Positions 1 through 6,296 of a stretch of DNA of 11,000 bases are shown one piece after another; position 1 is the stretch's first letter, and every line of letters begins with the position of its first letter. Both the position numbers and the translations under genes were made by a program. Origin of the DNA: a bacterium (GTDB lineage Bacteria > Patescibacteriota > Patescibacteriia > Buchananbacterales > UBA6539). Under the pieces are notes generated by a model that was given only the letters and a program-made list of their open reading frames with translations, ran no database searches and had not been told where the DNA came from. Where the stretch lies: contig JAHFHR010000021.1 in the NCBI GenBank assembly GCA_023246815.1, positions 1 through 11,000 on the forward strand, written 5' to 3'.

Positions 1-540
1 CCAGACTGGAAGTAGCTTTGTTTCCGACGAATAGATCACCAGAGGACAGGGCTAGTCCATTGTTGGTCTTGCCAATGTTTAGGTAACCCGTGCTGGAAGC
101 ATTACCAGAAGCATCAACGGTGAACAGGTCACCATTACCCACCACAAAGGATTGGCTGGGGGTGAGATCTAAGATACCCACTCGGTTGGTGTCGGCCTGG
201 ACCACCAAGGTGCTGGCATCAACAGTTAAGTTACCGGTGGTGGTAGCGTTACCATCCACTCTGAAGTTAGCGGCAATGGTGGAGGAAGCGGTAATAAAGA
301 GGCCAACGGAGGTGGTGGGGGTGATGGCGGAAGAATCACTAAAGGTAAAGACCCAATCATTAACCCCACCAGAGTTGTTGTCGGCATTACAGCCCCAGGC
401 TGAACCTGTCCACTTTAAGATCTGGTTGGTAGAACAGGAACCAAAGGCCACCGTCGTGGAAGCATTTAAGCGGGTGTCAAAGGCAGAGGTAAAGCCAGCA
501 CCGGTTAAGGCCGTGTAAACAGTTAAGGCACCCACGTTGG
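1..540 (-). repeat. Intragenic long repeat, copy A (partial, runs off left edge)
   Basis: Bases 1-540 align without gaps to 919-1458 at a constant offset of 918 bp, exactly 306 codons. Compared by eye, about nine of ten bases match over the first 120 positions, and the encoded residues match even better. The unit encodes the modules from NKATSSL back through the Cys-pair segment to LNATTTNVG. The duplication continues past position 1, so the true unit is longer than what is seen. Confidence 0.85.
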
Positions 541-2800
541 TGGTGGTAGCGTTTAAGGTAGAGGGGCGAAGGTCGGTTGCCGTCACTAGACCGGTTAAGG
601 AACCACCACTGTACAGGGTTAGGGTACCCACATTGGTAGTAGTGGCGTTTAAGGTTGCTAGTCGGCTGTCACTGTGCAGTAGGGTTAACAGTGTTGTGGT
701 GGCGGGTTTGTTGTTTAAGGTGTCCCAGGTGTAGCCGGCTCCAGAGATGGAAGTGTAAACCGTTAAGGCACCCACATTAGTGGTGGTGGCATTAAGGGTA
801 GAGAAACGAGCGGTGGCACCAAAGGTTTCACCATCTACTTCTAAACCATCTTGGACGTAGAGGTCTCCCCCAGTGAGGTCTAGATTGTTGGCAGCACCAG
901 CACCACCCACCCACAAGGCCAGACTGGAAGTTGCTTTGTTTCCGACGAATAGATCACCAGAGGACAGGGTTAATCCATTGTTGGTCTTGCCAATGTTAAG
1001 GTAACCGGTACTTGAAGCATTACCGGTACTATCCACGGTAAAGAGATCACCATTACCCACCACAAAAGATTGGCTGGGAGTGAGATCTAAGATACCCACT
1101 CGGTTGTTGTCGGCTTGGACCACTAAGGTGCTGGCATCAACAGTTAAGTTACCGGTGGTGGTAGCGTTGCCATCCACTCTAAAGTTGGCGGCAATGGTGG
1201 AGGAAGCGGTGATGTACAAACCAACGGAGGTGGTGGGGGTGATGGCGGAAGAATTAGAAAAGGTAAAGGCCCAATCATTAACCCCACCAGAGTTGTTGTC
1301 GCTGTTGCAGCCCCAGGCTGTACCGGTCCACTTTAAGATCTGGTTGGTGGAACACAAACCAAAGGCCACGGTGGTAGAGGCATTTAATCTGGTATCAAAG
1401 GCAGAGGTAAAGCCTGCACCCGTTAAGGCAGTATAGACAGTTAAGGAACCTACGTTAGTGGTGGTGGCGTTAAGGGTTGCTAATCGGTTATCACTGTGCA
1501 GCAGTGTTAACAGCGTTGTGGTAGCCGGTTTGTTGTTTAAGGTGTCCCAGGTGTAGCCAGCTCCAGAGATGGAAGTGTAAACAGTTAAGGCTCCCACATT
1601 AGTGGTGGTGGCGTTTAGGGTTGCTAATCGGTTATCACTGTGCAGCAGTGTTAAGAGGGTGGTGGTGGCAGGTCGGTCAGTGAGGTTGTCCCAGTCTAGG
1701 TAGTACGCACCATCTTGGTTATCCAAGGTGCCGGTCCAATCGCCGGTGGCATTGAGGGTAAGGGCACCTGAGGTTAGCTGCAAGCCGGTGCCGGTAATAT
1801 CAGTAAGATCATCACCATTAAAATTCAAGGTAGTTACGCGTAGGTTAGTGGTCGTGGCATTACCTGAAGTGTAGAGGTCTCCCCCAATCCAGAGGGTACC
1901 AAAATTATTAGTAGGGTTGGTGGTACCAAGGACGGTTCTGCCGGTGGTGGTGGCGTTGCCATCCACTCTAAAGTTGGCGGCAATGGTGGAGGAGGCGGTG
2001 ATAAAGAGGCCAACTGACGTAGTTGGCGAAATCACTGATGAGCTAAATCCTGAGGTAAACCGCCAATTTGAAACCGATGATCCCGCCGTAGTTTCGTCAG
2101 TTGCACATGCCCACTTACTACCATCCCACTTCAAGATCTGGGTAGACGAACACGAACCAAAGGCCACGGTGGTGGAAGCATTTAACCTCGTGTCAAAGGC
2201 AGAGGTAAAGCCTGCACCAGTTAAGGTGGTGTAAACCGTTAAGGAACCAACGTTGGTACTGGTGGCATTTAAGACACCTAAACGACTGGTAGCGCCAAAA
2301 AATTCTCCATCTACTTCAAGGCTATCTTGGACATAAAGGTCGCCACCAGAAAGGTTAAGGTTATTGGCGGTACCCGCACTACCCACCCATAACGCCGTGG
2401 TGGAGGTACTCACGCCTGAAGCGTACAAGTCACCACCAATCCAGAGCTTGCCGTAATTGTTAGTGGGGTTAGTGGTGCCAAGTACTAAGCGACCAGTGTT
2501 AGTAGCGTTACCAGATGAGTCAGCGGTTAAAATTGTCGCGTCAGCATCGGGAAATGTAAACGTTCTAAAAGCAGTTGGGCCAGTAATGCCAAAAACACCA
2601 TCTCCCACCTCGCTCCAGCCGTGACCAGGATTTGGAGTAGTCGCATTTACCACCGAAACAACAAAAAAAATGACTACTCCAAGGGAAAAAGATAGTACCC
2701 ACAAATTTGTGTTCAACAATTTTCCAGCTATAAAACGAGTTAGTCTGGTAGCTTTTTTCGTATTGAAATTGTTTTTATTTTTTTTAATAGCATCAAAAAT
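1..2800 (-). CDS. Giant repetitive surface/fibre-like protein, N-terminal part (cut by left window edge)
   Basis: The minus frame is open without a stop from 2812 to 2, giving about 930 visible residues; the C-terminus lies outside the window. The N-terminus is a Lys/Arg/Asn-rich stretch, then a hydrophobic segment (about residues 34-51, LWVLSFSLGVVIFFVVSVV), which suggests export by a signal peptide or anchor. An entry motif TTPNPGHGWSEVGDG follows. The rest is low-complexity Thr/Asn/Ala/Ser/Gly modules such as LNATTTNVGALTVYT, TSAFDTRLNASTTVAFG and TASSTIAANFRVDGNATTTG, each present about three times. Three copies of a C-x14-C segment with an ILKW core look like possible disulfide loops. 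Such proteins are common in Patescibacteria and resemble phage-tail-fibre or beta-helical adhesins; a C-terminal S74-type domain is possible but not visible. No in-frame ATG exists. The left-hand limit given uses an ATT at 2798-2800; TTG at 2719 or 2716, or a frameshift from the ATG at 2793, are alternatives. Family call good, function inferred, start uncertain. Confidence 0.8.
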   Translation of the reverse strand, partial: MFDAIKKNKNNFNTKKATRLTRFIAGKLLNTNLWVLSFSLGVVIFFVVSVVNATTPNPGHGWSEVGDGVFGITGPTAFRTFTFPDADATILTADSSGNATNTGRLVLGTTNPTNNYGKLWIGGDLYASGVSTSTTALWVGSAGTANNLNLSGGDLYVQDSLEVDGEFFGATSRLGVLNATSTNVGSLTVYTTLTGAGFTSAFDTRLNASTTVAFGSCSSTQILKWDGSKWACATDETTAGSSVSNWRFTSGFSSSVISPTTSVGLFITASSTIAANFRVDGNATTTGRTVLGTTNPTNNFGTLWIGGDLYTSGNATTTNLRVTTLNFNGDDLTDITGTGLQLTSGALTLNATGDWTGTLDNQDGAYYLDWDNLTDRPATTTLLTLLHSDNRLATLNATTTNVGALTVYTSISGAGYTWDTLNNKPATTTLLTLLHSDNRLATLNATTTNVGSLTVYTALTGAGFTSAFDTRLNASTTVAFGLCSTNQILKWTGTAWGCNSDNNSGGVNDWAFTFSNSSAITPTTSVGLYITASSTIAANFRVDGNATTTGNLTVDASTLVVQADNNRVGILDLTPSQSFVVGNGDLFTVDSTGNASSTGYLNIGKTNNGLTLSSGDLFVGNKATSSLALWVGGAGAANNLDLTGGDLYVQDGLEVDGETFGATARFSTLNATTTNVGALTVYTSISGAGYTWDTLNNKPATTTLLTLLHSDSRLATLNATTTNVGTLTLYSGGSLTGLVTATDLRPSTLNATTTNVGALTVYTALTGAGFTSAFDTRLNASTTVAFGSCSTNQILKWTGSAWGCNADNNSGGVNDWVFTFSDSSAITPTTSVGLFITASSTIAANFRVDGNATTTGNLTVDASTLVVQADTNRVGILDLTPSQSFVVGNGDLFTVDASGNASSTGYLNIGKTNNGLALSSGDLFVGNKATSSL
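617..770 (-). repeat. Short Leu-rich module (copy 3 of 3)
   Basis: This encodes DTLNNKPATTTLLTLLHSD followed by RLATLNATTTNVG. Related copies lie at about 1450-1570 and 1610-1680, so the module is dispersed within the gene independently of the 918-bp unit. It has been shuffled as a small cassette, typical of slippage or recombination among repeats. Boundaries are approximate. Confidence 0.6.
919..1458 (-). repeat. Intragenic long repeat, copy B
   Basis: This is the second copy of the 306-codon-period repeat within the surface protein gene, in the same frame as copy A. A third, more diverged partial relative covers about 1936-2260 (the FRVDGNATTTG, Cys-pair and AFDTRLNASTTVAFG modules) without the intervening NLTVDASTLVVQAD module. 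This gradient suggests one old and one recent internal duplication. Confidence 0.8.
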
Positions 2801-2856
2801 TAAATTTGCTAACTAATGAGATTTTTTTAAAAAAAATTATCCCCTAAAGTCACTTT

Positions 2857-2885
2857 ATTATAACAAAAAATCTTTACTTCCACAA
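2857..2885 (-). promoter_or_regulatory. Sigma70-type promoter of the repeat surface protein
   Basis: Reading the minus strand, TTGTGG (2880-2885) is followed by exactly 17 bases and a perfect TATAAT (2857-2862). Transcription would start near 2850, leaving an untranslated leader of about 50-57 nt. The leader contains no convincing Shine-Dalgarno sequence near either candidate start. The promoter sits just downstream of the GTPase stop codon, so the surface protein is probably transcribed on its own. Confidence 0.6.
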
Positions 2886-2897
2886 CAAAAAAGTAAA
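2864..2897 (-). terminator. Weak intrinsic terminator after the GTPase gene
   Basis: On the minus strand TTTACTT (2891-2897) pairs with AAGTAAA (2873-2879) around an 11-nt loop, followed two bases later by six T (2865-2870). The stem is AT-rich, so it would be weak. It overlaps the -35 element of the surface-protein promoter, which falls in the loop, giving a very compact gene boundary. Confidence 0.35.
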
Positions 2898-2908
2898 AGT
2901 AACTCAAC

Positions 2909-3850
2909 CTAGCTATTCTTACTCGTGAATAAAATTTCTGACGAACTTATTTTGAAAAAACTTTCTATCCGATTGCCCCATGCCTCAAGTTCATCTCCCA
3001 TAAAAATAAGCTGGGTAGTACCAGTATACTTTTTTAATGGTTCAAGCTGAAATCGACCAAAGACGTAATTAACCAGATAGGGCCCAGCTGGCAAGGTAAC
3101 CATACCTTTAATCCTAAAAAAAGTACTTTTTGGTAGACTTGATAAAAATTTCTCAAACTGTTCGCGATCAAAAACGTGAGAAGTCTTAAGCTCTATGATA
3201 TCAACTTCGGCCTGGTGGTGGTTGACATTCCGCGCCATCGGTGACAGATCAGCTCCAGAAAACAAAGCGCTATCAATACCAAAAATCAAGTCTGGATTAA
3301 CAACGCCATGATTTGTTTTTATTTTAGGGGTATCCACATTAAGCTCATAGACGTCATCAAGAACGTCATCAAGTTGACGCTCAGAGACTAGTTCATGCTT
3401 ATTAATTAAAATAAGATCAGTAAACTGGGCTTGGATTTTAGCAGTATAACTTTTATCCTGATACCCTTGAAAGTTCAACGCGTCAATGACGGTGATGATA
3501 CCATCAAGCTGCAGCCGCGGTTTCATCTCACGAATTTCTAAAGCAATTGGTGCTGGATAGGCCGAACCGGATGTTTCAATAATAATGCGATCCGGTTGAT
3601 ATTTTTTAATAATTTCAGTCAGCGCGTTATTAAGCTGCCCCACCAACACGCAGCACAGACAACCATTAATCATTTCAGTTACTTTAATGTTACTCTCCTG
3701 AGCCAACTGTGAGTCAACTTTGATATCACCAAACTCATTTTTTAGTAATACCGTGTTGTAGCTTGCAGGAAGCTGCTTGAGTAGATTGATAATAATAGTT
3801 GTTTTACCACTACCGAGATAGCCGGTAAAAACAGTGACGGGTATCTGCAT
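2909..3850 (-). CDS. G3E-family GTPase, COG0523/CobW-like putative metallochaperone
   Basis: A 313-residue protein with the G3E GTPase fold. It has a Walker A motif GYLGSGKT at residues 10-17, the family's metal-binding GCLCC motif (Cys64, Cys66, Cys67), a Walker-B-side ETSG at 92-95, and the guanine-specificity loop as NKHE (150-153) where NKxD is usual. The C-terminal half (about 215-300) has features of the CobW C-terminal domain, including RIKGMV and GPYLVNYVFGRF. An NHH cluster near 210-212 could add metal ligands. COG0523 proteins deliver Zn, Co or other metals to target enzymes; which metal is used here cannot be read from sequence. The start is the ATG at 3848-3850. The gene begins 14 bp after the SGNH hydrolase stop and probably ends the DoxX-SGNH-GTPase operon. 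The stop is TAG. Cytoplasmic. Confidence 0.88.
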   Translation of the reverse strand: MQIPVTVFTGYLGSGKTTIIINLLKQLPASYNTVLLKNEFGDIKVDSQLAQESNIKVTEMINGCLCCVLVGQLNNALTEIIKKYQPDRIIIETSGSAYPAPIALEIREMKPRLQLDGIITVIDALNFQGYQDKSYTAKIQAQFTDLILINKHELVSERQLDDVLDDVYELNVDTPKIKTNHGVVNPDLIFGIDSALFSGADLSPMARNVNHHQAEVDIIELKTSHVFDREQFEKFLSSLPKSTFFRIKGMVTLPAGPYLVNYVFGRFQLEPLKKYTGTTQLIFMGDELEAWGNRIESFFKISSSEILFTSKNS

Positions 3851-3864
3851 ACACCATTTTGATA

Positions 3865-4830
3865 CTATAGATTAATCAATCCATTATTAATAATGGCATT
3901 AAAAGCGTTAGTAGCAATTACTCCGTAGCCCTTGGCGGTAGGATGCCAATTGTCACGGTCAAAAATGTATTCATGAAAATGACCATCACGAAACAGTGGC
4001 AAAAATGTCTGATCGTTGCGGACTAAATACACACCTTCACGATCAGCCATCCGCTCAAAAGCTTCTATTGGTAAATAGCTGGGATTGATATGATACGTCA
4101 TAAGCACTACCGGAATGTCAGCAGCTTGAGCCGCGTCAATGATCAAGCCTACATCATACTCCCAAAGAGCCACAAACTGTTGCGGATGTCCGAGTGCGTA
4201 GCGGTACACCGCTCCGGTGGCCGGGAAACGAGCGTATTCAGGGCCACCCCACAGAGAACTGGTAGCTGCCAAGTTCTGAACATGATCAGACTGTTCATTA
4301 AGGATGAATTTCAAAAATACATATCGTCCCACCTTAAAAATCCGTAATTCATTTAACCAAACTGATGCTTGGACAATTATTCCATCAAGGCTGTGATAAT
4401 CAATAAAGCGAGTGATATTACTCTCCGTAAAAGCCCATTCGTTATTGTAACCGACCATTAATATGATTACATCAGGGTGATATGCGGCAATATGCTGATT
4501 AATACGATGAGCAATGTGTGAGGTGTTATGTCCAACATGAGGCGGAACTATTACACGGATAGCTTGTTCTGGATACTGTTGCTGAAGTTTTTCCTCAAGT
4601 TGCGCAGGATATGATACATTGTGCTCCAGCCATAATCCAGCCGTTGAAGACTCACCAAGTGTCATAATCACAGTAGCCGCAGCCGGTGCTGAAAAATCTC
4701 CATACCGATCACGATAGAGCTGTCGTAAATAGATCAGGCCAGCCAAACGCAATCCAAGCTCAATAAAAAAAAGAACGGCCAATATGCCGAGCAGTACCAC
4801 CCCAGTACGCTTAAAGTAACCAGATTGCAT
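3865..4830 (-). CDS. Membrane-anchored SGNH/GDSL-type hydrolase
   Basis: From the ATG at 4828-4830 the product is 321 residues. It has one N-terminal hydrophobic segment (about 10-33), so it is probably tethered with the catalytic domain outside. SGNH blocks are visible: block I GESS with nucleophile Ser61, a Gly/Asn-containing HVGHNTSH stretch near 98-105, block III GYNN (127-130), and block V DNWHP with Asp293 and His296. These enzymes are esterases or lipases, often acting on O-acetyl groups of cell-wall polymers or glycans; the substrate here is unknown. The frame stays open upstream to an ATG at 4935, but that would overlap the DoxX gene by about 80 bp and place a Cys-rich stretch before the membrane segment, so the internal start is preferred. 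It lies 22 bp after DoxX. No clear ribosome-binding site is visible. Confidence 0.83.
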   Translation of the reverse strand: MQSGYFKRTGVVLLGILAVLFFIELGLRLAGLIYLRQLYRDRYGDFSAPAAATVIMTLGESSTAGLWLEHNVSYPAQLEEKLQQQYPEQAIRVIVPPHVGHNTSHIAHRINQHIAAYHPDVIILMVGYNNEWAFTESNITRFIDYHSLDGIIVQASVWLNELRIFKVGRYVFLKFILNEQSDHVQNLAATSSLWGGPEYARFPATGAVYRYALGHPQQFVALWEYDVGLIIDAAQAADIPVVLMTYHINPSYLPIEAFERMADREGVYLVRNDQTFLPLFRDGHFHEYIFDRDNWHPTAKGYGVIATNAFNAIINNGLINL

Positions 4831-4852
4831 GATACTGGACACTGGAAAAAAA

Positions 4853-5236
4853 TTAACGCCTCGTTTCAGACAATAACAATAGCACGGCAGACAAAATAAC
4901 AAAATCTCTAAGCGCAATTTCATTGATGGTACCATTCACCCAAATCCCCAAATTAACGATAATACCCACCAGTAAAAACACCGCGGCAACGAGCGCCCAC
5001 CACAGTAGCACACCCGACAAAAGTGCTAACCCAACAACGATCTGAAATATGCCGAACAACGTCATAAATATGTTGATTGGCACTACTGCACTAATGATCG
5101 CTAAAAAATCACTGCGCACCCATGTTTCAGCAGCTAGTATTGGGTTGGTCACTGCTTGAAAACCAAACCATAAAAAAATGGTGGCCAAGGCGACACGAAA
5201 TAAAATGGTTGCTCCTTTAGAAAATAGATGATTCAT
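4853..5236 (-). CDS. DoxX-family small integral membrane protein
   Basis: A 127-residue protein with four predicted membrane helices at about 9-29, 55-77, 78-98 and 108-123. It has the DoxX-type opening in which the first helix is followed by FGFQAVTNP and a Trp-containing loop. DoxX proteins are poorly characterised; some are linked to thiol or oxidative stress systems and others sit in respiratory or quinone-related complexes. No catalytic residues can be assigned. The ATG at 5234-5236 lies about 2 nt from the predicted transcription start, so the mRNA may be leaderless. It is the first gene of the minus-strand cluster followed by the SGNH hydrolase and the GTPase, and is divergent from the CAP gene. 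Confidence 0.75.
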   Translation of the reverse strand: MNHLFSKGATILFRVALATIFLWFGFQAVTNPILAAETWVRSDFLAIISAVVPINIFMTLFGIFQIVVGLALLSGVLLWWALVAAVFLLVGIIVNLGIWVNGTINEIALRDFVILSAVLLLLSETRR

Positions 5237-5244
5237 ATGTTTTC

Positions 5245-5273
5245 AGTATACGCTGTAACGCTTGGTTGTACAA
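5245..5273 (-). promoter_or_regulatory. Promoter of the DoxX-SGNH-GTPase cluster
   Basis: On the minus strand TTGTAC (5268-5273) is followed by 17 bases and TATACT (5245-5250). With standard spacing the first transcribed base is about 2 nt before the DoxX ATG, which predicts a leaderless or nearly leaderless transcript and agrees with the absence of a Shine-Dalgarno sequence. Confidence 0.6.
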
Positions 5274-5295
5274 CACGAATATGCCATGCTAGGAT
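5266..5295 (+). promoter_or_regulatory. Possible promoter of the CAP gene, overlapping the divergent promoter
   Basis: On the plus strand TTGTAC (5266-5271) is followed by 18 bases and TAGGAT (5290-5295, four of six consensus bases). The -35 overlaps that of the divergent promoter because both are read from the palindrome TTGTACAA (5266-5273). The AGGA inside this -10 is also at ribosome-binding distance (8 nt) from the CAP ATG. Either the transcript starts further upstream and uses AGGA as a Shine-Dalgarno, or it is leaderless. Confidence 0.35.
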
Positions 5296-5302
5296 ACACC
5301 AT

Positions 5303-6202
5303 ATGTTTAAACGCTTACGTGGACTACTTGCCCTACTCGTGATAGGCGCTGCTATGGGAGCAGCTGTATTTTTTTATCTCGCTACTAGACAATCCCCAAC
5401 CCTCGGCACGCCGCTTGAACAAGCCTTGAGCATTCTCCCCCGTCTAGAGGATGTACGCTCCTCCGTACTATTTGCCACACCGCTTCGCGGTGGCGGTGCT
5501 GATGCCGATGTGGTGCTCACACAAGACGGCATCATCGCTGAAACTAATCGGCATCGTACGGAAGCGGGCCGTGATCCTTTAAGTATCAATGTGCTCCTCA
5601 CCGCGGCAGCGGAGGCAAAACTGTCAGACATGTTTGCCAATCAGTATTTTGATCACATCTCTCCCGCTGGAATAGAACCATCATTTTGGGTTGAGCAAGC
5701 TGGATATACTTTTGTAACAACTGGTGAAAATCTAGCAGAGGGTAATTTCGCCGATGATGCCGAGCTGGTACAAGCATGGATGGATAGTCCGGGCCATCGG
5801 GAAAATATCCTTCATGAAAACTTTGAAGAAATCGGCATAGCAACCAGACAAGGGACATTTCAAGGTAAAACTACCTGGCTGGCAGTACAAGTTTTCGGGC
5901 GCCCAACCAGCAGTTGTCCTCAGATTAATCAGAATCTCAAAGTGGCTATTGACGCATCACAAAAACAACTGGATATAGTACAGCAGCAACTTGATGCCCT
6001 CAGCACCCAGCTTGAACAAGAGAAACCGCGTGGTCCACGACCAACACAAGCAGCGGTGGACGCATATAATGAACTGGTAGCACGCTACAATGCAACAGCC
6101 GCGGAATTTAATCGGCTCGTTGAAGACACAAAAGTAAAGGTGACACAGTTCAACGATCAAGTTAATGCATTCAACGCCTGCGCTTCCGAACTAACGTACT
6201 AA
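5303..6202 (+). CDS. Secreted CAP-domain (SCP/PR1-like) protein with C-terminal coiled coil
   Basis: The 299-residue product has a short basic N-terminus and a hydrophobic helix (about 7-27), giving export with a membrane anchor or uncleaved signal. The CAP domain (about 72-200) shows the four family residues: His118 in FDHISPAG, Glu142 in GENLA, His165 in SPGHRENIL, and Glu176 in EEIGI. Residues 205-293 form a likely helical hairpin rich in Gln, Glu, Asn and Ala with a Pro break (KPRGPRP, 241-247), bracketed by Cys205 and Cys293. Bacterial CAP proteins (YkwD-like) are extracellular and mostly of unknown activity; some bind lipid or cell-wall material. Start chosen at 5303 because AGGA is 8 nt upstream and the longer frame from 5228 would overlap the divergent DoxX gene and its promoter. 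Transcribed alone and ending at a strong terminator. Confidence 0.88.
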   Translation: MFKRLRGLLALLVIGAAMGAAVFFYLATRQSPTLGTPLEQALSILPRLEDVRSSVLFATPLRGGGADADVVLTQDGIIAETNRHRTEAGRDPLSINVLLTAAAEAKLSDMFANQYFDHISPAGIEPSFWVEQAGYTFVTTGENLAEGNFADDAELVQAWMDSPGHRENILHENFEEIGIATRQGTFQGKTTWLAVQVFGRPTSSCPQINQNLKVAIDASQKQLDIVQQQLDALSTQLEQEKPRGPRPTQAAVDAYNELVARYNATAAEFNRLVEDTKVKVTQFNDQVNAFNACASELTY

Positions 6203-6207
6203 ACAAC

Positions 6208-6233
6208 AAAAACCCCCTCGACTGGGGGCTTTT
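6208..6233. terminator. Bidirectional intrinsic terminator between the CAP gene and nrdB
   Basis: CCCCC (6213-6217) pairs with GGGGG (6224-6228) around a six-base loop. The plus strand continues C then TTTT (6230-6233), and the minus strand continues with five T (6208-6212). It lies 10 bp after the CAP stop codon and can serve both convergent transcripts. Confidence 0.8.
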
Positions 6234-6244
6234 GATATGTCAGT

Positions 6245-6270
6245 CCGACTGTGCCTAGGTATGCAGTCGG
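6245..6270. other. Second hairpin in the convergent intergenic region
   Basis: CCGACTG (6245-6251) and CAGTCGG (6264-6270) form a perfect 7-bp stem around a 12-nt loop containing the palindrome CCTAGG. There is no T-run on either side, so it is not a canonical terminator. It is the first structure in the nrdB 3' untranslated region and could protect the mRNA end or assist termination. Confidence 0.45.
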
Positions 6271-6296
6271 CGGAACACCATTAGTTGATCACGCTG

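Noticed and set aside
90..2234. Plus-strand open frames at 90-518, 537-734, 1080-1436 and 1917-2234
   Set aside because: They are antisense shadows of the long minus-strand repeat protein. Their mutual similarity only mirrors the repeats of that gene, and they lack promoters and ribosome-binding sites.
1..2600. Repeats considered as a CRISPR array or non-coding tandem repeat
   Set aside because: The repeats are long, in frame, differ mostly at synonymous-looking positions, and encode one continuous protein. There are no short identical repeats with unique spacers.
4831..4935. Longer N-terminus of the SGNH hydrolase starting at 4935
   Set aside because: It would overlap the DoxX coding region by about 80 bp and add an unrelated Cys-rich stretch before a good membrane anchor. 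The ATG at 4830 gives a normal signal-anchor.
5228..5302. Longer N-terminus of the CAP protein from 5228
   Set aside because: It overlaps the divergent DoxX start and both promoters. The start at 5303 has AGGA upstream and a typical basic-hydrophobic N-terminus.
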